Assembly: GCA_021732665.1 (NCBI GenBank)
Contig: JAKFUL010000004.1
Coordinates: 60,844-124,843 of the forward strand
Direction of reading: 5' to 3'
From: Acetobacteraceae bacterium
Lineage (GTDB): Bacteria > Pseudomonadota > Alphaproteobacteria > Acetobacterales > Acetobacteraceae
DNA: 64,000 nucleotides
The notes beneath the pieces are model-generated. The model ran no database searches, was not told the origin of the DNA, and saw nothing but the letters and a program-made list of their open reading frames with translations. This document shows, one piece after another, positions 27,834 to 37,112 of the stretch. The position numbers and the translations under genes are program-made. The first letter of the stretch is position 1; the number at the start of each line of letters is the position of its first letter.

Positions 27834-28379
27834 CTAAAGCCTGCTCCTGGCCTCCGCCGCGCATTCTGCACGCAACGCCCTGACGCGTTTCGCGACACAG
27901 TTCTTCGAGATTGTAAGATTCAGTGGTGGGTCGTAATGTCGGATAAGCCTATTCTCTTTAGGCCTGATGTTGGTTTTTGTGACGGGAAATCGCCGATATT
28001 CAAGATGCGCGTGCATCCAGCCCGTCAGCAGCCCCTCGTCGTCAAAGCAAAAGTGTTTGCGATCGCTAGAGCCATCTCGTTTCAGGCGCGGCACCGCTTT
28101 CATGGGACTCGTCTTTCTCAAGACAGCGCCCACTGAGCGCCTTAGGGTCGACCAACCGCTATTCAAATGCTCATTGTGGTACCTGTCGGGAAGGCTTTTC
28201 TCCGCTTTGCCGATATAGATTAGGCAAGGGGTATCAAGTCCGGCAGACTTCATACCAATCGCCTTCTTTAGGAACACAGCATAAACGCCAGGCTTCGTGC
28301 TCCCCTCACCAGGGTCAACGCCATCAGGCCATGCGTCGATCACACGGCAGATAGCGTCAAAGTCCCAGTCATCCCCCAT
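27834..28379 (-). CDS. GIY-YIG nuclease-family protein
   Basis: KPGVYAVFLKKAIG...CLIYIGKAEKSLPDRYHNEHLNSGWSTLRRSVGAVLR...LTGWMHAHLEYRRFPV...RHYDPPLNLT; noticeably lower GC than neighbours. Confidence 0.65.
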   Translation of the reverse strand: MGDDWDFDAICRVIDAWPDGVDPGEGSTKPGVYAVFLKKAIGMKSAGLDTPCLIYIGKAEKSLPDRYHNEHLNSGWSTLRRSVGAVLRKTSPMKAVPRLKRDGSSDRKHFCFDDEGLLTGWMHAHLEYRRFPVTKTNIRPKENRLIRHYDPPLNLTISKNCVAKRVRALRAECAAEARSRL

Positions 28380-28395
28380 TACCAACGCCTCCCCA

Positions 28396-29046
28396 TCAAT
28401 ACACCCGCGCCAGCCACCGCGCCGGCACTCCCGCAAAATACAGCGCCAATATCGACAAATTCTTCGCCGAACGCCGCAAAAATCCCTGCCGCCGCCACTT
28501 CTCGCCCGAGGTCACGGCACGCGCCGCCAGCGCCACCGGCCGCCGCGGCCGCAGCCGGCGAATGAACTCCACATCCTCCATCAGCGGCAGCGGCCGAAAC
28601 CCACCCACCGCCTCATACACATCGCGATGGATCAGCAGCCCCTGGTCGCCATAGGGGAGAGAAAAATTGCGGCAGCGCCAGGCCACCGCGCGTTCCAACC
28701 GTCGCGCCGCCGGGCTGTTGTCATCCAGCGCGAAGGTGAAATGCGCCACCCCCGGGGGGGCCGCCATGAAGCCCCGCGCCACCGCGCTCCATCCCGGCTC
28801 CAGCCGCGTATCGGCATGCAGGAAGAGCATCCACTCGCCCTGCGCCGCCGCCGCCCCCGCCGCCAGCTGCGCGCCACGGCCCTTGGGTGCGAGCACCACC
28901 TCCGCGCCCAGCGCCCGCGCCACATCGGCCGTCCCATCGGGGCTGCCGGCATCGGCCACGATGATGCGCGCCGCCGCCTCCCCCAGGCTTTCCAATGTGC
29001 CCGGCAGCGTAGCCGCGGCGTTCCAGGTCGGAATGATGACGTTCAT
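28396..29046 (-). CDS. TIGR04283-like family 2 glycosyltransferase
   Basis: MNVIIPTWNAAATLPGTLESLGEAAARIIVADAGSPDGTADVARALGAEVVLAPKGRGAQLAAGAAAAQGEWMLFLHADTRL. Confidence 0.85.
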   Translation of the reverse strand: MNVIIPTWNAAATLPGTLESLGEAAARIIVADAGSPDGTADVARALGAEVVLAPKGRGAQLAAGAAAAQGEWMLFLHADTRLEPGWSAVARGFMAAPPGVAHFTFALDDNSPAARRLERAVAWRCRNFSLPYGDQGLLIHRDVYEAVGGFRPLPLMEDVEFIRRLRPRRPVALAARAVTSGEKWRRQGFLRRSAKNLSILALYFAGVPARWLARVY

Positions 29047-29111
29047 TTTTTGTTCTTGACTGCCCCCGAAACACCCATCAGATTGCGCAAGAACACAACA
29101 GGAACTCGATC

Positions 29112-30296
29112 ATGCCCGATGGTCTCCTCTGGGGTCAGCCCTCGCCGCGCCGCCTTCCCGCCATGCATGCCATGGGCCAGCAGTCGCGCACAGGCCAGGC
29201 CATTCCCGGCAGCCAATACAAGGGCCGCGGCGCCATCTCCAACCCCGGCAACCGCTTCGAGGAAAGCGCCGTCGAGCCAATCGACGATGGCTGGGGCACG
29301 CTGGCCGAGGATCTGGCCGACCTGCCGCCGCTGGCCACCCAGCTGCTGCGCGAAAAATCCAAATCCGCGCTGACCTATAATGACAGCCCCGATATCGGCT
29401 TCGATCGTTCCATCAACCCCTATCGCGGCTGCGAGCATGGCTGCATCTACTGCTATGCCCGCCCCAGCCACGCCTATCTCGGCTATTCCCCGGGGCTGGA
29501 TTTCGAGACCAAGCTGCTGTTCAAGCCCGATCTGCCGGCGCTGCTGGAAAAGGAATTGCGTAGGCCCGGCTATATCCCCCGCCCGGTGGCGCTGGGCGCC
29601 AACACCGACCCCTACCAGCCGGTCGAACGCAATGTCCGCCTGACGCGCGAGGTGCTGGAAATCCTGGAGCGGTTCAACCACCCCGTCACCGTCGTGACCA
29701 AATCCGCCCTGGTGCTGCGCGACGCCGATATCCTGGCCCGCATGGCGGCGAAAAACCTGGCGCAGGTGGCGATCTCCGTCACCACGCTGGACGGCGCGCT
29801 GGCCCGCAAGATGGAACCCCGCGCCGCCAGCCCCGCCCGCCGCCTGGCCGCCATGGCCGATCTCTCCCGCCTGGGCATCCCCACCGCGGTGCTCGCCGCG
29901 CCGATGATCCCCGGGCTGAACGACGCGGAGCTGGAAAAAATCCTCCTCGCCGGCGCCAATGCCGGGGCGAGGCGCGCGGGCTACGTGCTGCTGCGCCTGC
30001 CGCTCGAAATCCGCGCCCTGTTCGAGGAATGGGTCGCCCGCCACTTCCCCGACCGGGCGCGGAAAGTGCTCTCCCTGGTGCGCGAGACACGCGGCGGCGC
30101 GATGTACCAAAGCGCCTTCGGCACCCGCCAGACCGGCACCGGCCCCTATGCCGAGCTGTTGCAGCAGCGCTTCCTCCGCGCCGTCTCGGCGCTGGGGATG
30201 GAGCGCCGGCAGGGCGGCATGGCGGCGCTGGATTGCGAGCAATTCGCCGTCCCCAGCGGTGGCAAGCCGGCCGCGGCACAGATGGCGCTGTTCTGA
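29112..30296 (+). CDS. PA0069 family radical SAM protein (SplB-like)
   Basis: GRGAISNPGNRFE...LTYNDSPDIGFDRSINPYRGCEHGCIYCYARPSHAYLGYSPGLDFETKL; CxxxCxxC. Confidence 0.93.
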   Translation: MPDGLLWGQPSPRRLPAMHAMGQQSRTGQAIPGSQYKGRGAISNPGNRFEESAVEPIDDGWGTLAEDLADLPPLATQLLREKSKSALTYNDSPDIGFDRSINPYRGCEHGCIYCYARPSHAYLGYSPGLDFETKLLFKPDLPALLEKELRRPGYIPRPVALGANTDPYQPVERNVRLTREVLEILERFNHPVTVVTKSALVLRDADILARMAAKNLAQVAISVTTLDGALARKMEPRAASPARRLAAMADLSRLGIPTAVLAAPMIPGLNDAELEKILLAGANAGARRAGYVLLRLPLEIRALFEEWVARHFPDRARKVLSLVRETRGGAMYQSAFGTRQTGTGPYAELLQQRFLRAVSALGMERRQGGMAALDCEQFAVPSGGKPAAAQMALF

Positions 30297-30337
30297 TTTC
30301 TGTCGCAAGCTGGGCTCACAACCCAGGAGCGAAACCC

Positions 30338-30946
30338 ATGAACATCCAGGACAGCAAAGCCGCGCGCACCGCCCACGTCGCGGCCACCGTCGAGCGCATC
30401 CGCGCCATCGAGGCCGATGGCGTGACGCCGGCCAACCTCTCGCGCATCCGCGATGAGCTGATGCAGCTGGCGGCGCAGGAACACCTCTTCCCCTCCGCCG
30501 ATTTCCCGCCGCCGCCCAATGGCGAGAAGGGCTCCAACCGCTACCCCTTGCAGGAGGACGCGAATGGCCGCTTCGCGCTCTACCTCAACGCGCTCAACCC
30601 CGGCAATGAGACCAAGCCGCATGACCACACCACCTGGGCCGTGGTCGTGGCGGTGGATGGGCAGGAGCTGAACCGGGTCTATCGCCGCCTCGATGACGGC
30701 AGCGACCCCGATGCCTGCCGGATCGAAGAGGACCACCAGGTGATGGTCGAACCGGGAACCGGCATTTGTTTGATGCCCGACGCCATCCATTCCATCCACA
30801 CCACGGGCAGCGTGCCCACCCGCCACCTGCACATGTACGGGCTGGGGCTGGACCGGCTGGATGGCCGGAAGGCCTATACGCTGGAGGGTGAGATCATCCC
30901 CTACAACAAGAACTTCATGAAGCCCTCGGCGGATTCGAAGGCGTGA
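30338..30946 (+). CDS. Cysteine dioxygenase-type cupin
   Basis: NRYPLQEDANGRFALYLNALNPGNETKPHDHTTWAVVVAVDGQELNRVY...PDAIHSIHTTGSVPTRHLHMYG. Confidence 0.8.
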   Translation: MNIQDSKAARTAHVAATVERIRAIEADGVTPANLSRIRDELMQLAAQEHLFPSADFPPPPNGEKGSNRYPLQEDANGRFALYLNALNPGNETKPHDHTTWAVVVAVDGQELNRVYRRLDDGSDPDACRIEEDHQVMVEPGTGICLMPDAIHSIHTTGSVPTRHLHMYGLGLDRLDGRKAYTLEGEIIPYNKNFMKPSADSKA

Positions 30947-32505
30947 TCCAGCCGCTCTCCGCGCAGCAGCTCAAGCGCATGCTCGCCGATGGTGGGCGCC
31001 CGCTCGCTATCCTCGATGCGCGGGAGGAGGGGGAGTTCGGCCAGGGCCACCTGTTCTGGGCCGTGCCCTGCCCGCTGTCGCGCGCCGAGCTGCGGCTGGA
31101 TGAATTGCTGCCGACGCGCGATGCCACGCTGGTCTGCGTCGATGGCGGCGGCGGCCATGCGCAAACCCTGGCCGCGCTGGCGGCGGCGCAGGGCCATACC
31201 CGCGTGCATGTGCTGACCGGCGGCACGCCGGCCTGGGCGGAGGCCGGCTTTGAGGTCTTCTCGGGCGTCAACGTCCCCAGCAAGGCCTTCGGCGAATGGG
31301 CCGAGCATCATTTCGGCACGGAAAGCCTGGACCCGCCGGAACTCGCCGCGCTGCAGGCCAGCGGCGAGCCCATGGTGCTGCTGGACAGCCGCACGCCGGA
31401 AGAGTTCCAGCGCATGACCATCCCCGGCGCCATCAACGTGCCGGGCGGCGAGCTGGTGTACCGGATCGGGGAATTCGCGCCCGATGCCGGCACCACCATC
31501 GTCATCAACTGCGCGGGACGCACCCGCAGCATCATGGGCGCGGAGAGCCTGCGCCGCGCCGGCCTGCCCAACCGCATCGTGGCCCTGCGCAACGGCACCA
31601 TGGGCTGGGAGCTGGCGGGTTTTTCCTGCGAGCATGGCGCCGGGCGCGCCCATGCCCCCGGCATCCCCCCCGGCGCCGCCCTGGCCGCCGAGCGCGCGAG
31701 AAGCTTCGCCAGATCCGCCGGTGTCCGCACCCTGCCCGCCGCCGATCTGGCGACGCTGCTCGAGGATGGCCGCGCCACATACCGGCTGGATGTGCGCACG
31801 CGGGAGGAATTCCTGGCCGGCCATGTCGCGGGCTTCACCCACGCCCCGGGCGGCCAGCTGGTGCAGGCGACCGACAATTGGGTGGCGCTGCGCCCGGCCC
31901 GCATCATCCTCACCGACATGGGCGATGGTACCCGCGCGCGGATGACCGGCGGCTGGCTCAGCCTGCTCGGGCAATGGGAGGTGCTGGTGCTGGAGGGCGT
32001 GCCGCCGGAGGGCCCGCTTGCGACCGGCCCAGCACCGCTGGCCGAGGTGGCGCACCAGCCCGCCATCACCGTGGCCGGGTTGGCTGCCATGGCCGATGCG
32101 GTGGTGATCGACCTCGCCCGCAGCGTGGATTACCGCGCCGGACATATCGCCGGCGCGCGCTGGGGCCTGCGCACCCGCCTGGCCCCGCCGCCGCCCGCCG
32201 CCATGGTGGTGGTGACCGCGCCCGATGAGCGCCTGGCCCATCTGGCCGTGCCCGAGCTGGCGGCGCTGACCACGGCGCCGGTGCGCGTGCTGGCCGGCGG
32301 CACCGCCGCCTGGCGCGAGGCCGGCCTGCCCATGCAGGCCGACCGCACCATCCCCGCCGATGGCGAATGCATCGACTTCCACCTCCGCCCCTATGACCGC
32401 AACAGCGGCGTCGAGGCGGCGATGCGCGACTACCTCTCCTGGGAGATCGACCTGGTCCATGCGGTGGAGCGCGACGGCGACAGCCGCTTCGGCGAGCCGG
32501 GATGA
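30943..32505 (+). CDS. Multi-rhodanese-domain protein (about four repeats), GTG start
   Basis: Repeated rhodanese signatures: AILDAREEGEFGQGHL, VLLDSRTPEEFQRMTIPGAINVPGGEL...INCAGRTRS, RLDVRTREEFLAGHVAGFTHAPGGQL, VIDLARSVDYRAGHIAGARW. Confidence 0.9.
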   Translation: MIQPLSAQQLKRMLADGGRPLAILDAREEGEFGQGHLFWAVPCPLSRAELRLDELLPTRDATLVCVDGGGGHAQTLAALAAAQGHTRVHVLTGGTPAWAEAGFEVFSGVNVPSKAFGEWAEHHFGTESLDPPELAALQASGEPMVLLDSRTPEEFQRMTIPGAINVPGGELVYRIGEFAPDAGTTIVINCAGRTRSIMGAESLRRAGLPNRIVALRNGTMGWELAGFSCEHGAGRAHAPGIPPGAALAAERARSFARSAGVRTLPAADLATLLEDGRATYRLDVRTREEFLAGHVAGFTHAPGGQLVQATDNWVALRPARIILTDMGDGTRARMTGGWLSLLGQWEVLVLEGVPPEGPLATGPAPLAEVAHQPAITVAGLAAMADAVVIDLARSVDYRAGHIAGARWGLRTRLAPPPPAAMVVVTAPDERLAHLAVPELAALTTAPVRVLAGGTAAWREAGLPMQADRTIPADGECIDFHLRPYDRNSGVEAAMRDYLSWEIDLVHAVERDGDSRFGEPG

Positions 32506-33245
32506 CGCCCTGGCTGCGGCGGTTGGGCGGCGCCCTGCTGGATGCCGCCCTGCCGCCGCATTGCCTGACCTGCGAGGCCCTGGTCTCCGCCCAGGGGACG
32601 CAATGCGCGGCCTGTTTCGCGCGGCTGACCTTCATCGCGGCACCGCTCTGCGAGGGCTGCGGCGTGCCCCTGCCGCATGCCGGCGCGCCGCGTTGCGAGG
32701 CCTGCCTGGCGCATCCCCATCGCTTCACCGCCGCGCGCGCGGCGCTGCTCTATGATGACGGCGCCCGCGGCCTGGTGCTGCCCTTCAAGCATGCCGACCG
32801 GACCGAGCTGGCCCGCCCGCTGGCCGGCCACATGGCGCGCGCGGGTGCCGCGCTGCTGGCGCGGGCCGACCTGCTGGTGCCGGTGCCGCTGCATTGGCAG
32901 CGGCTCTACAGCAGGCGCTACAACCAATCCGCCCTGCTGGCCCGGTTGCTGGCGCGGCGGGCCGGGAAGCCCTGCCTGCCCGATGCCCTCACCCGACAGC
33001 GCGCCACCCCGCCGCTGGGCGAGCTCGGTGCCGCGGCGCGGCGCGAGGCGGTGGCCGGCGCCTTCGCCGTGGCGCCGCGCCGGGCCGCCCGGATCATGGG
33101 CAAGCATGTTCTGCTGATCGATGACGTCCTGACCTCGGGCGCCACGGCCGATGCCTGCGCGGCGGTGCTGCTGGGCGGCGGGGCGGCGGGGGTGGAGGTT
33201 TTGGCCGCGGCACGCGTTCCGCCGGCGAAACAATCACATTCATGA
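32502..33245 (+). CDS. ComF family phosphoribosyltransferase-like protein
   Basis: ALLDAALPPHCLTCEALV...CFARLTFIAAPLCEGCGVPL...YNQSALLARLLA...RIMGKHVLLIDDVLTSGATADACAAVLL. Confidence 0.95.
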   Translation: MTPWLRRLGGALLDAALPPHCLTCEALVSAQGTQCAACFARLTFIAAPLCEGCGVPLPHAGAPRCEACLAHPHRFTAARAALLYDDGARGLVLPFKHADRTELARPLAGHMARAGAALLARADLLVPVPLHWQRLYSRRYNQSALLARLLARRAGKPCLPDALTRQRATPPLGELGAAARREAVAGAFAVAPRRAARIMGKHVLLIDDVLTSGATADACAAVLLGGGAAGVEVLAAARVPPAKQSHS

Positions 33246-33297
33246 TATCGGCCGCCGCGTTCAGCTTCCCTCAACCTGCCGCCGCCATGTTGCGGCC

Positions 33298-33516
33298 ATG
33301 CCGAACCGACGCTTGCGCCCCGACCCTCATGACTTCGATCGCATCTTCCCCGATCATGCCTATGCGCCGGGCTATGAGCCCGCGCCGCGCGAGAGGCCGC
33401 CGGAGGAAGAGCGCGAACGGGTGATCGCTGCCGGCGAGATGATCCGCTTCGCCTTCGCCGCCCTGATGGTGCTGGCCGGCATGGCGGCGCTCTCGGGCCT
33501 CATGCTGGCGGCCTGA
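33298..33516 (+). CDS. Small hypothetical protein with C-terminal TM helix
   Basis: MPNRRLRPDPHDFDRIFPDHAYAPGYEPAPRERPPEEERERVIAAGEMIRFAFAALMVLAGMAALSGLMLAA. Confidence 0.6.
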   Translation: MPNRRLRPDPHDFDRIFPDHAYAPGYEPAPRERPPEEERERVIAAGEMIRFAFAALMVLAGMAALSGLMLAA

Positions 33517-33606
33517 CCGGGGCCGCGGTGAACCCGCCAGGGTTGACGACACGGGGCTGACGACACGGGGTTGACGACATGCGGAGGTCTCGCCATCTCC
33601 CGCGCC

Positions 33607-33864
33607 ATGGCCGATGTCGAAATCTTTACCCAAGCCTATTGCCCCTATTGCGACCGCGCGCTGGCGCTGCTCGCCCGCAAGGGCGCCCGTGTGACGGAGC
33701 GCCACGCGCCCCATGGCAGCGAGGCGCGGCGCGAGAGCATCGCCCGCTCCGGCGGCCGCGGCTCGGTGCCGCAGATCTTCATCGGCGGCCAGCATGTCGG
33801 CGGCTGCGACGACATGGTGGCGCTGGACCGCGCGGGCAAGCTGGACGCGCTTCTGGCCGCCTGA
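33607..33864 (+). CDS. grxC: Glutaredoxin 3
   Basis: MADVEIFTQAYCPYCDRALALLARKGARVTERHAP...GSVPQIFIGGQHVGGCDDMVALDRAGKLDALL; CPYC active site. Confidence 0.95.
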   Translation: MADVEIFTQAYCPYCDRALALLARKGARVTERHAPHGSEARRESIARSGGRGSVPQIFIGGQHVGGCDDMVALDRAGKLDALLAA

Positions 33865-33868
33865 GGCG

Positions 33869-34834
33869 CTACTGCGCGCGCAGGCCGGCGCGCTGCAACA
33901 CGCTGGCCATGCGTGGGATCTCGGCGCGGATCAAAGTGGCCAGCTGCTCCGGCGTATTGCCCACCACCTGCACTCCGAGGTCGTTCAGCCGCGCCGCCAC
34001 ATCGGGCTGCGCCATCGCCGCCACGCAGTCGCGCTGGATGCGGGCCACCACCTCGGCCGGGGTGCCGGCGCGGGCGAAGAGGCCGAGCCAGGCCACGGCG
34101 TCGAAGCCGGCAAAGCCCTGTTCGGCGATGGTGGGGATCTCCGGCACCGCCGGCACCCGCTCGGGGCTGCTGACACCCAGCGCCCTGAAGCTGCCGTCGC
34201 GCAGCCTGGGCAATGCGGTCACCACACTGGCAAAAGTCATGGTCGCGCGGCCGGCGATCACGTCCTGCAACTGCGCCCCGCCATCATTATAGGCCACGCC
34301 GGTCAGCTCGATGCCGGCGATCTGGTTGAGCAATTCGCCGCCGATATGCTGCGAGGTGCCGGCGCCGATATGGGCGAAGCTCAGCGCCCCGGGCCGCGCC
34401 CGCGCCTCCGCCACCACCTGCGCCAGGCTGGTGTAGGGGGTCGCATTGCTCACCACGAGAATATTGGGCGTGCGGCCGAGCTGGGAGATCGGCGCCAGGT
34501 CGGTCAGCGGGTCATAGGGCGGCCGGGGCGTCATCGACACGCGCACGACGATGGAGGCGTCGCCGGTCAGCGCCAGGGTCAGCCCATCGGGCGCGCTCTT
34601 GGCCACCCGGTCCACGCCGATGGTGCCGGCGGCGCCCACGAGGTTGTTCACCACCACGGGCTGGCCCCAGGCGCGGGTCAGATGCGGCGCCATCAGCCGC
34701 GCCAGCACATCCTGGCTGGAGCCCGGGCCGAAGGGCGAGATGATGGTCACCGGCCGCTCGGGCCAGGCGGCATGGGCGCGGCCAGCGGCCAGGATGAAGG
34801 GCACGGCCAGGGCCGCACGGCGGGTCGGGTGCAT
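33869..34834 (-). CDS. Bug-family tripartite tricarboxylate transporter receptor
   Basis: Signal peptide; WPERPVTIISPFGPGSSQDVLARLMAPHLTRAWGQPVVVNNLVGAAGTIGVDRVAKSAPDG. Confidence 0.93.
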   Translation of the reverse strand: MHPTRRAALAVPFILAAGRAHAAWPERPVTIISPFGPGSSQDVLARLMAPHLTRAWGQPVVVNNLVGAAGTIGVDRVAKSAPDGLTLALTGDASIVVRVSMTPRPPYDPLTDLAPISQLGRTPNILVVSNATPYTSLAQVVAEARARPGALSFAHIGAGTSQHIGGELLNQIAGIELTGVAYNDGGAQLQDVIAGRATMTFASVVTALPRLRDGSFRALGVSSPERVPAVPEIPTIAEQGFAGFDAVAWLGLFARAGTPAEVVARIQRDCVAAMAQPDVAARLNDLGVQVVGNTPEQLATLIRAEIPRMASVLQRAGLRAQ

Positions 34835-34888
34835 GATGTATCCTCGTGTTGCCGCAGGATGAGGGATGCATCGCGCATCCCGCAAGGG

Positions 34889-35620
34889 TCAGAGCGGCAG
34901 ATCGATCCAGGACAGATGCCCGCCCTTGCCGGCGCCGGTGTCCATGAACACCACCTCGCCCCCTGCCCTGCCCTTCATCCGCAGCGGCCGGCCATCGGTG
35001 CTGCGCACGTCATGGCCGCAATAGGCGGTGATGCCGGGTGGGATGGTCTCCACCCAATGCAGCAGGCGCTCGGGGTAGCCATCCTTCTGCAACCCGCCCA
35101 CGACCTGCCCGTAGAGCGCGCGGGTGACCGGCGGCTCGGGCCGGGTGGCGCCGGCATCGCCGGGCGGCGGGCTGTGCAGCATGGCCGGATGGAAGGCGGC
35201 ATGAACAAACAATGAGTTGCCCCGGCGCAGCCAGGCCGGCGCCCGCGCCACCTCCGCCACCACCCGCGCCTTCAGCGCTTCGCCATCCCCGGCATCGGCG
35301 AGCTGCGCCAGGGTCCGGTCCAGCCCCTCGTTCGGGCCGCGCATCCTGGCGCCCATCAGGGCGCGGCGCAGCTTGTGTTCATGGTTGCCCAGCAGGAACA
35401 GCCCCTGGCCGGCATCCATCAGGGCGAAGATGCGGCGCAGCACCGCGGGGCTGTCCGGGCCGCCATCGGTCAGGTCCCCCAATTGCAGGAGGAAGATATT
35501 GCCGGCCAGCGCGCCCGCGGCGGCCGCCTCGAAGCCGCGCGAATCGCCATGCACATCGCCGACCACCCGCAGCCCGGCAAAGCCCCGCTCGCGCAGCCGC
35601 AGGGGATCCTCGCGCCACAT
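34889..35620 (-). CDS. Calcineurin-like metallophosphoesterase
   Basis: GLRVVGDVHGDSRGFEAAAAGALAGNIFLLQLGDLTDGGPDSPAVLRRIF...FLLGNHEHKL...GHDVRSTDGRP. Confidence 0.88.
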   Translation of the reverse strand: MWREDPLRLRERGFAGLRVVGDVHGDSRGFEAAAAGALAGNIFLLQLGDLTDGGPDSPAVLRRIFALMDAGQGLFLLGNHEHKLRRALMGARMRGPNEGLDRTLAQLADAGDGEALKARVVAEVARAPAWLRRGNSLFVHAAFHPAMLHSPPPGDAGATRPEPPVTRALYGQVVGGLQKDGYPERLLHWVETIPPGITAYCGHDVRSTDGRPLRMKGRAGGEVVFMDTGAGKGGHLSWIDLPL

Positions 35621-37009
35621 TCAGGCCGCGGCCTTCAGCGCGGCATAGGCCGCCAGCGCCCGGGCGCGGCCCTGGGCCAGCTCGATGATCGGCAAGGGGT
35701 AGCCGCGGGGCGGGTTGGGCGCGGCCCAGGGCTGGTGCAGGAATTTCGTCGGCAGCCCGGCCAGCTCCGGCAACCAGGCCCTCACATAGCTTCCCCCGGC
35801 GTCGAATTTCGCGCCCTGCAACACCGGGTTGAACACCCGGAAATACGGCGCCGCATCGGCCCCGCAGCCGGCCACCCATTGCCAGGAGGCGCTGTTGGAG
35901 GCGAGGTCGCCATCCACCAGCGTGTCCCAGAACCAGGCCTGGCCATCCTGCCAGGGTTGCAGCAGATGCTTCACCAGGAAGCTGGCCACGACCATGCGCA
36001 CCCGGTTGTGCATCCAGCCCGTCGCCCAGAGCTGGCGCATGCCGGCATCGATGATGGGGTAGCCGGTCTCGCCACGCTGCCAGGCGCGCAGCAGCCGCGC
36101 ATCGGGCTGCCAGGGGAATTTTTCGAAAGCCGCCTGCAACGGGGCCAGCGGCATCTCCGGACGGTGCCAGAGCAGGTGATAGGAGAATTCCCGCCAGAGG
36201 ATCTCCTTCAGCCAGGTATGCGCCCCCTCGGCCCCCGCCGCGCGCGCGGCGTGCCAGAGCTGCCGGGGCGAAACCTCGCCGAAGCGCAGATGCGGGCTCA
36301 GCCCCGAGGTGCCGCCGGCCAGCCCCGGCAAATTCCGCGCGGCGTCATAGCCGGCCAGGCCCGGGCCGCCGAAATCGGCCATGCGGCGCGCGGCCCCGGC
36401 CTCGCCGGGCTGCCAATGGGATGGGAAGGCGGCGGCCCAGTCGCGCCCGGGCAGCAATTCCAAAGCTTCGAGCGCGAGGCCGGGCGGCGGCGGCGCGGCG
36501 GCGATCCGCCCGGGCGCTGGCCGCGCCGGCGCGGGCTCGCCCAACGCGAACACCGCGCGGGAGAAGGGGGTGTAGACGCCATAGGCGCCGCCCTGGCCGG
36601 TGCGCAGCCGATGCGGCTCATGCAGCAGGCTCGATCTGTGCAGGACCAGCGGGCAATGCCCGGGCAGCGCCTGGGCCAGGGCGGCATCGCGCGCCCGTGC
36701 CCAGGGCTCGTAAAGCCGCCCGGCATGGATGGCACTCGCACCCAGCCGCGCCGCGAGATCGGGCAGCAGCGCCACCGCGTCGCCGCGCAGCAGCACCAGC
36801 GCCACCCCGCGCGCGCGCAGCCCGTCGGCCAGCGCGGCCAGCGAATGATGCAGCCACCAGCGCTGCGCGGCACCATGCCGCCATTGCCCGGCCGCGGCAT
36901 CGTCGAGGACATACAACGCCACCACCGGCCCGGCCTCGGCGGCGGCGATCAGGGCGGGGTTGTCGGCCAGGCGGAGATCCTGCCGGAACCACAGAAGGGT
37001 CGTGGCCAT
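35621..37009 (-). CDS. phrB: Deoxyribodipyrimidine photo-lyase
   Basis: TTLLWFRQDLRLADNPALIAA...LSPHLRFGEVSPRQLWH...WREFSYHLLWHRPEMPL...TGYPIIDAGMRQLWATGWMHNRVRMVVASFLVKHLL. Confidence 0.96.
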   Translation of the reverse strand: MATTLLWFRQDLRLADNPALIAAAEAGPVVALYVLDDAAAGQWRHGAAQRWWLHHSLAALADGLRARGVALVLLRGDAVALLPDLAARLGASAIHAGRLYEPWARARDAALAQALPGHCPLVLHRSSLLHEPHRLRTGQGGAYGVYTPFSRAVFALGEPAPARPAPGRIAAAPPPPGLALEALELLPGRDWAAAFPSHWQPGEAGAARRMADFGGPGLAGYDAARNLPGLAGGTSGLSPHLRFGEVSPRQLWHAARAAGAEGAHTWLKEILWREFSYHLLWHRPEMPLAPLQAAFEKFPWQPDARLLRAWQRGETGYPIIDAGMRQLWATGWMHNRVRMVVASFLVKHLLQPWQDGQAWFWDTLVDGDLASNSASWQWVAGCGADAAPYFRVFNPVLQGAKFDAGGSYVRAWLPELAGLPTKFLHQPWAAPNPPRGYPLPIIELAQGRARALAAYAALKAAA

Positions 37010-37112
37010 TGACGCAATCTAGGGCCGATCGGCGGCTTTCCCAACCCGGCCGGCAACCCTGGCGGCATGGCGACGTTCACAGGGCACAGCATCTCGAAAA
37101 GGAGCCCCCACC

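Noticed and set aside
30901-32460. 519-aa minus-strand ORF opposite the rhodanese gene
   Set aside because: Antisense artefact; no recognisable domain.
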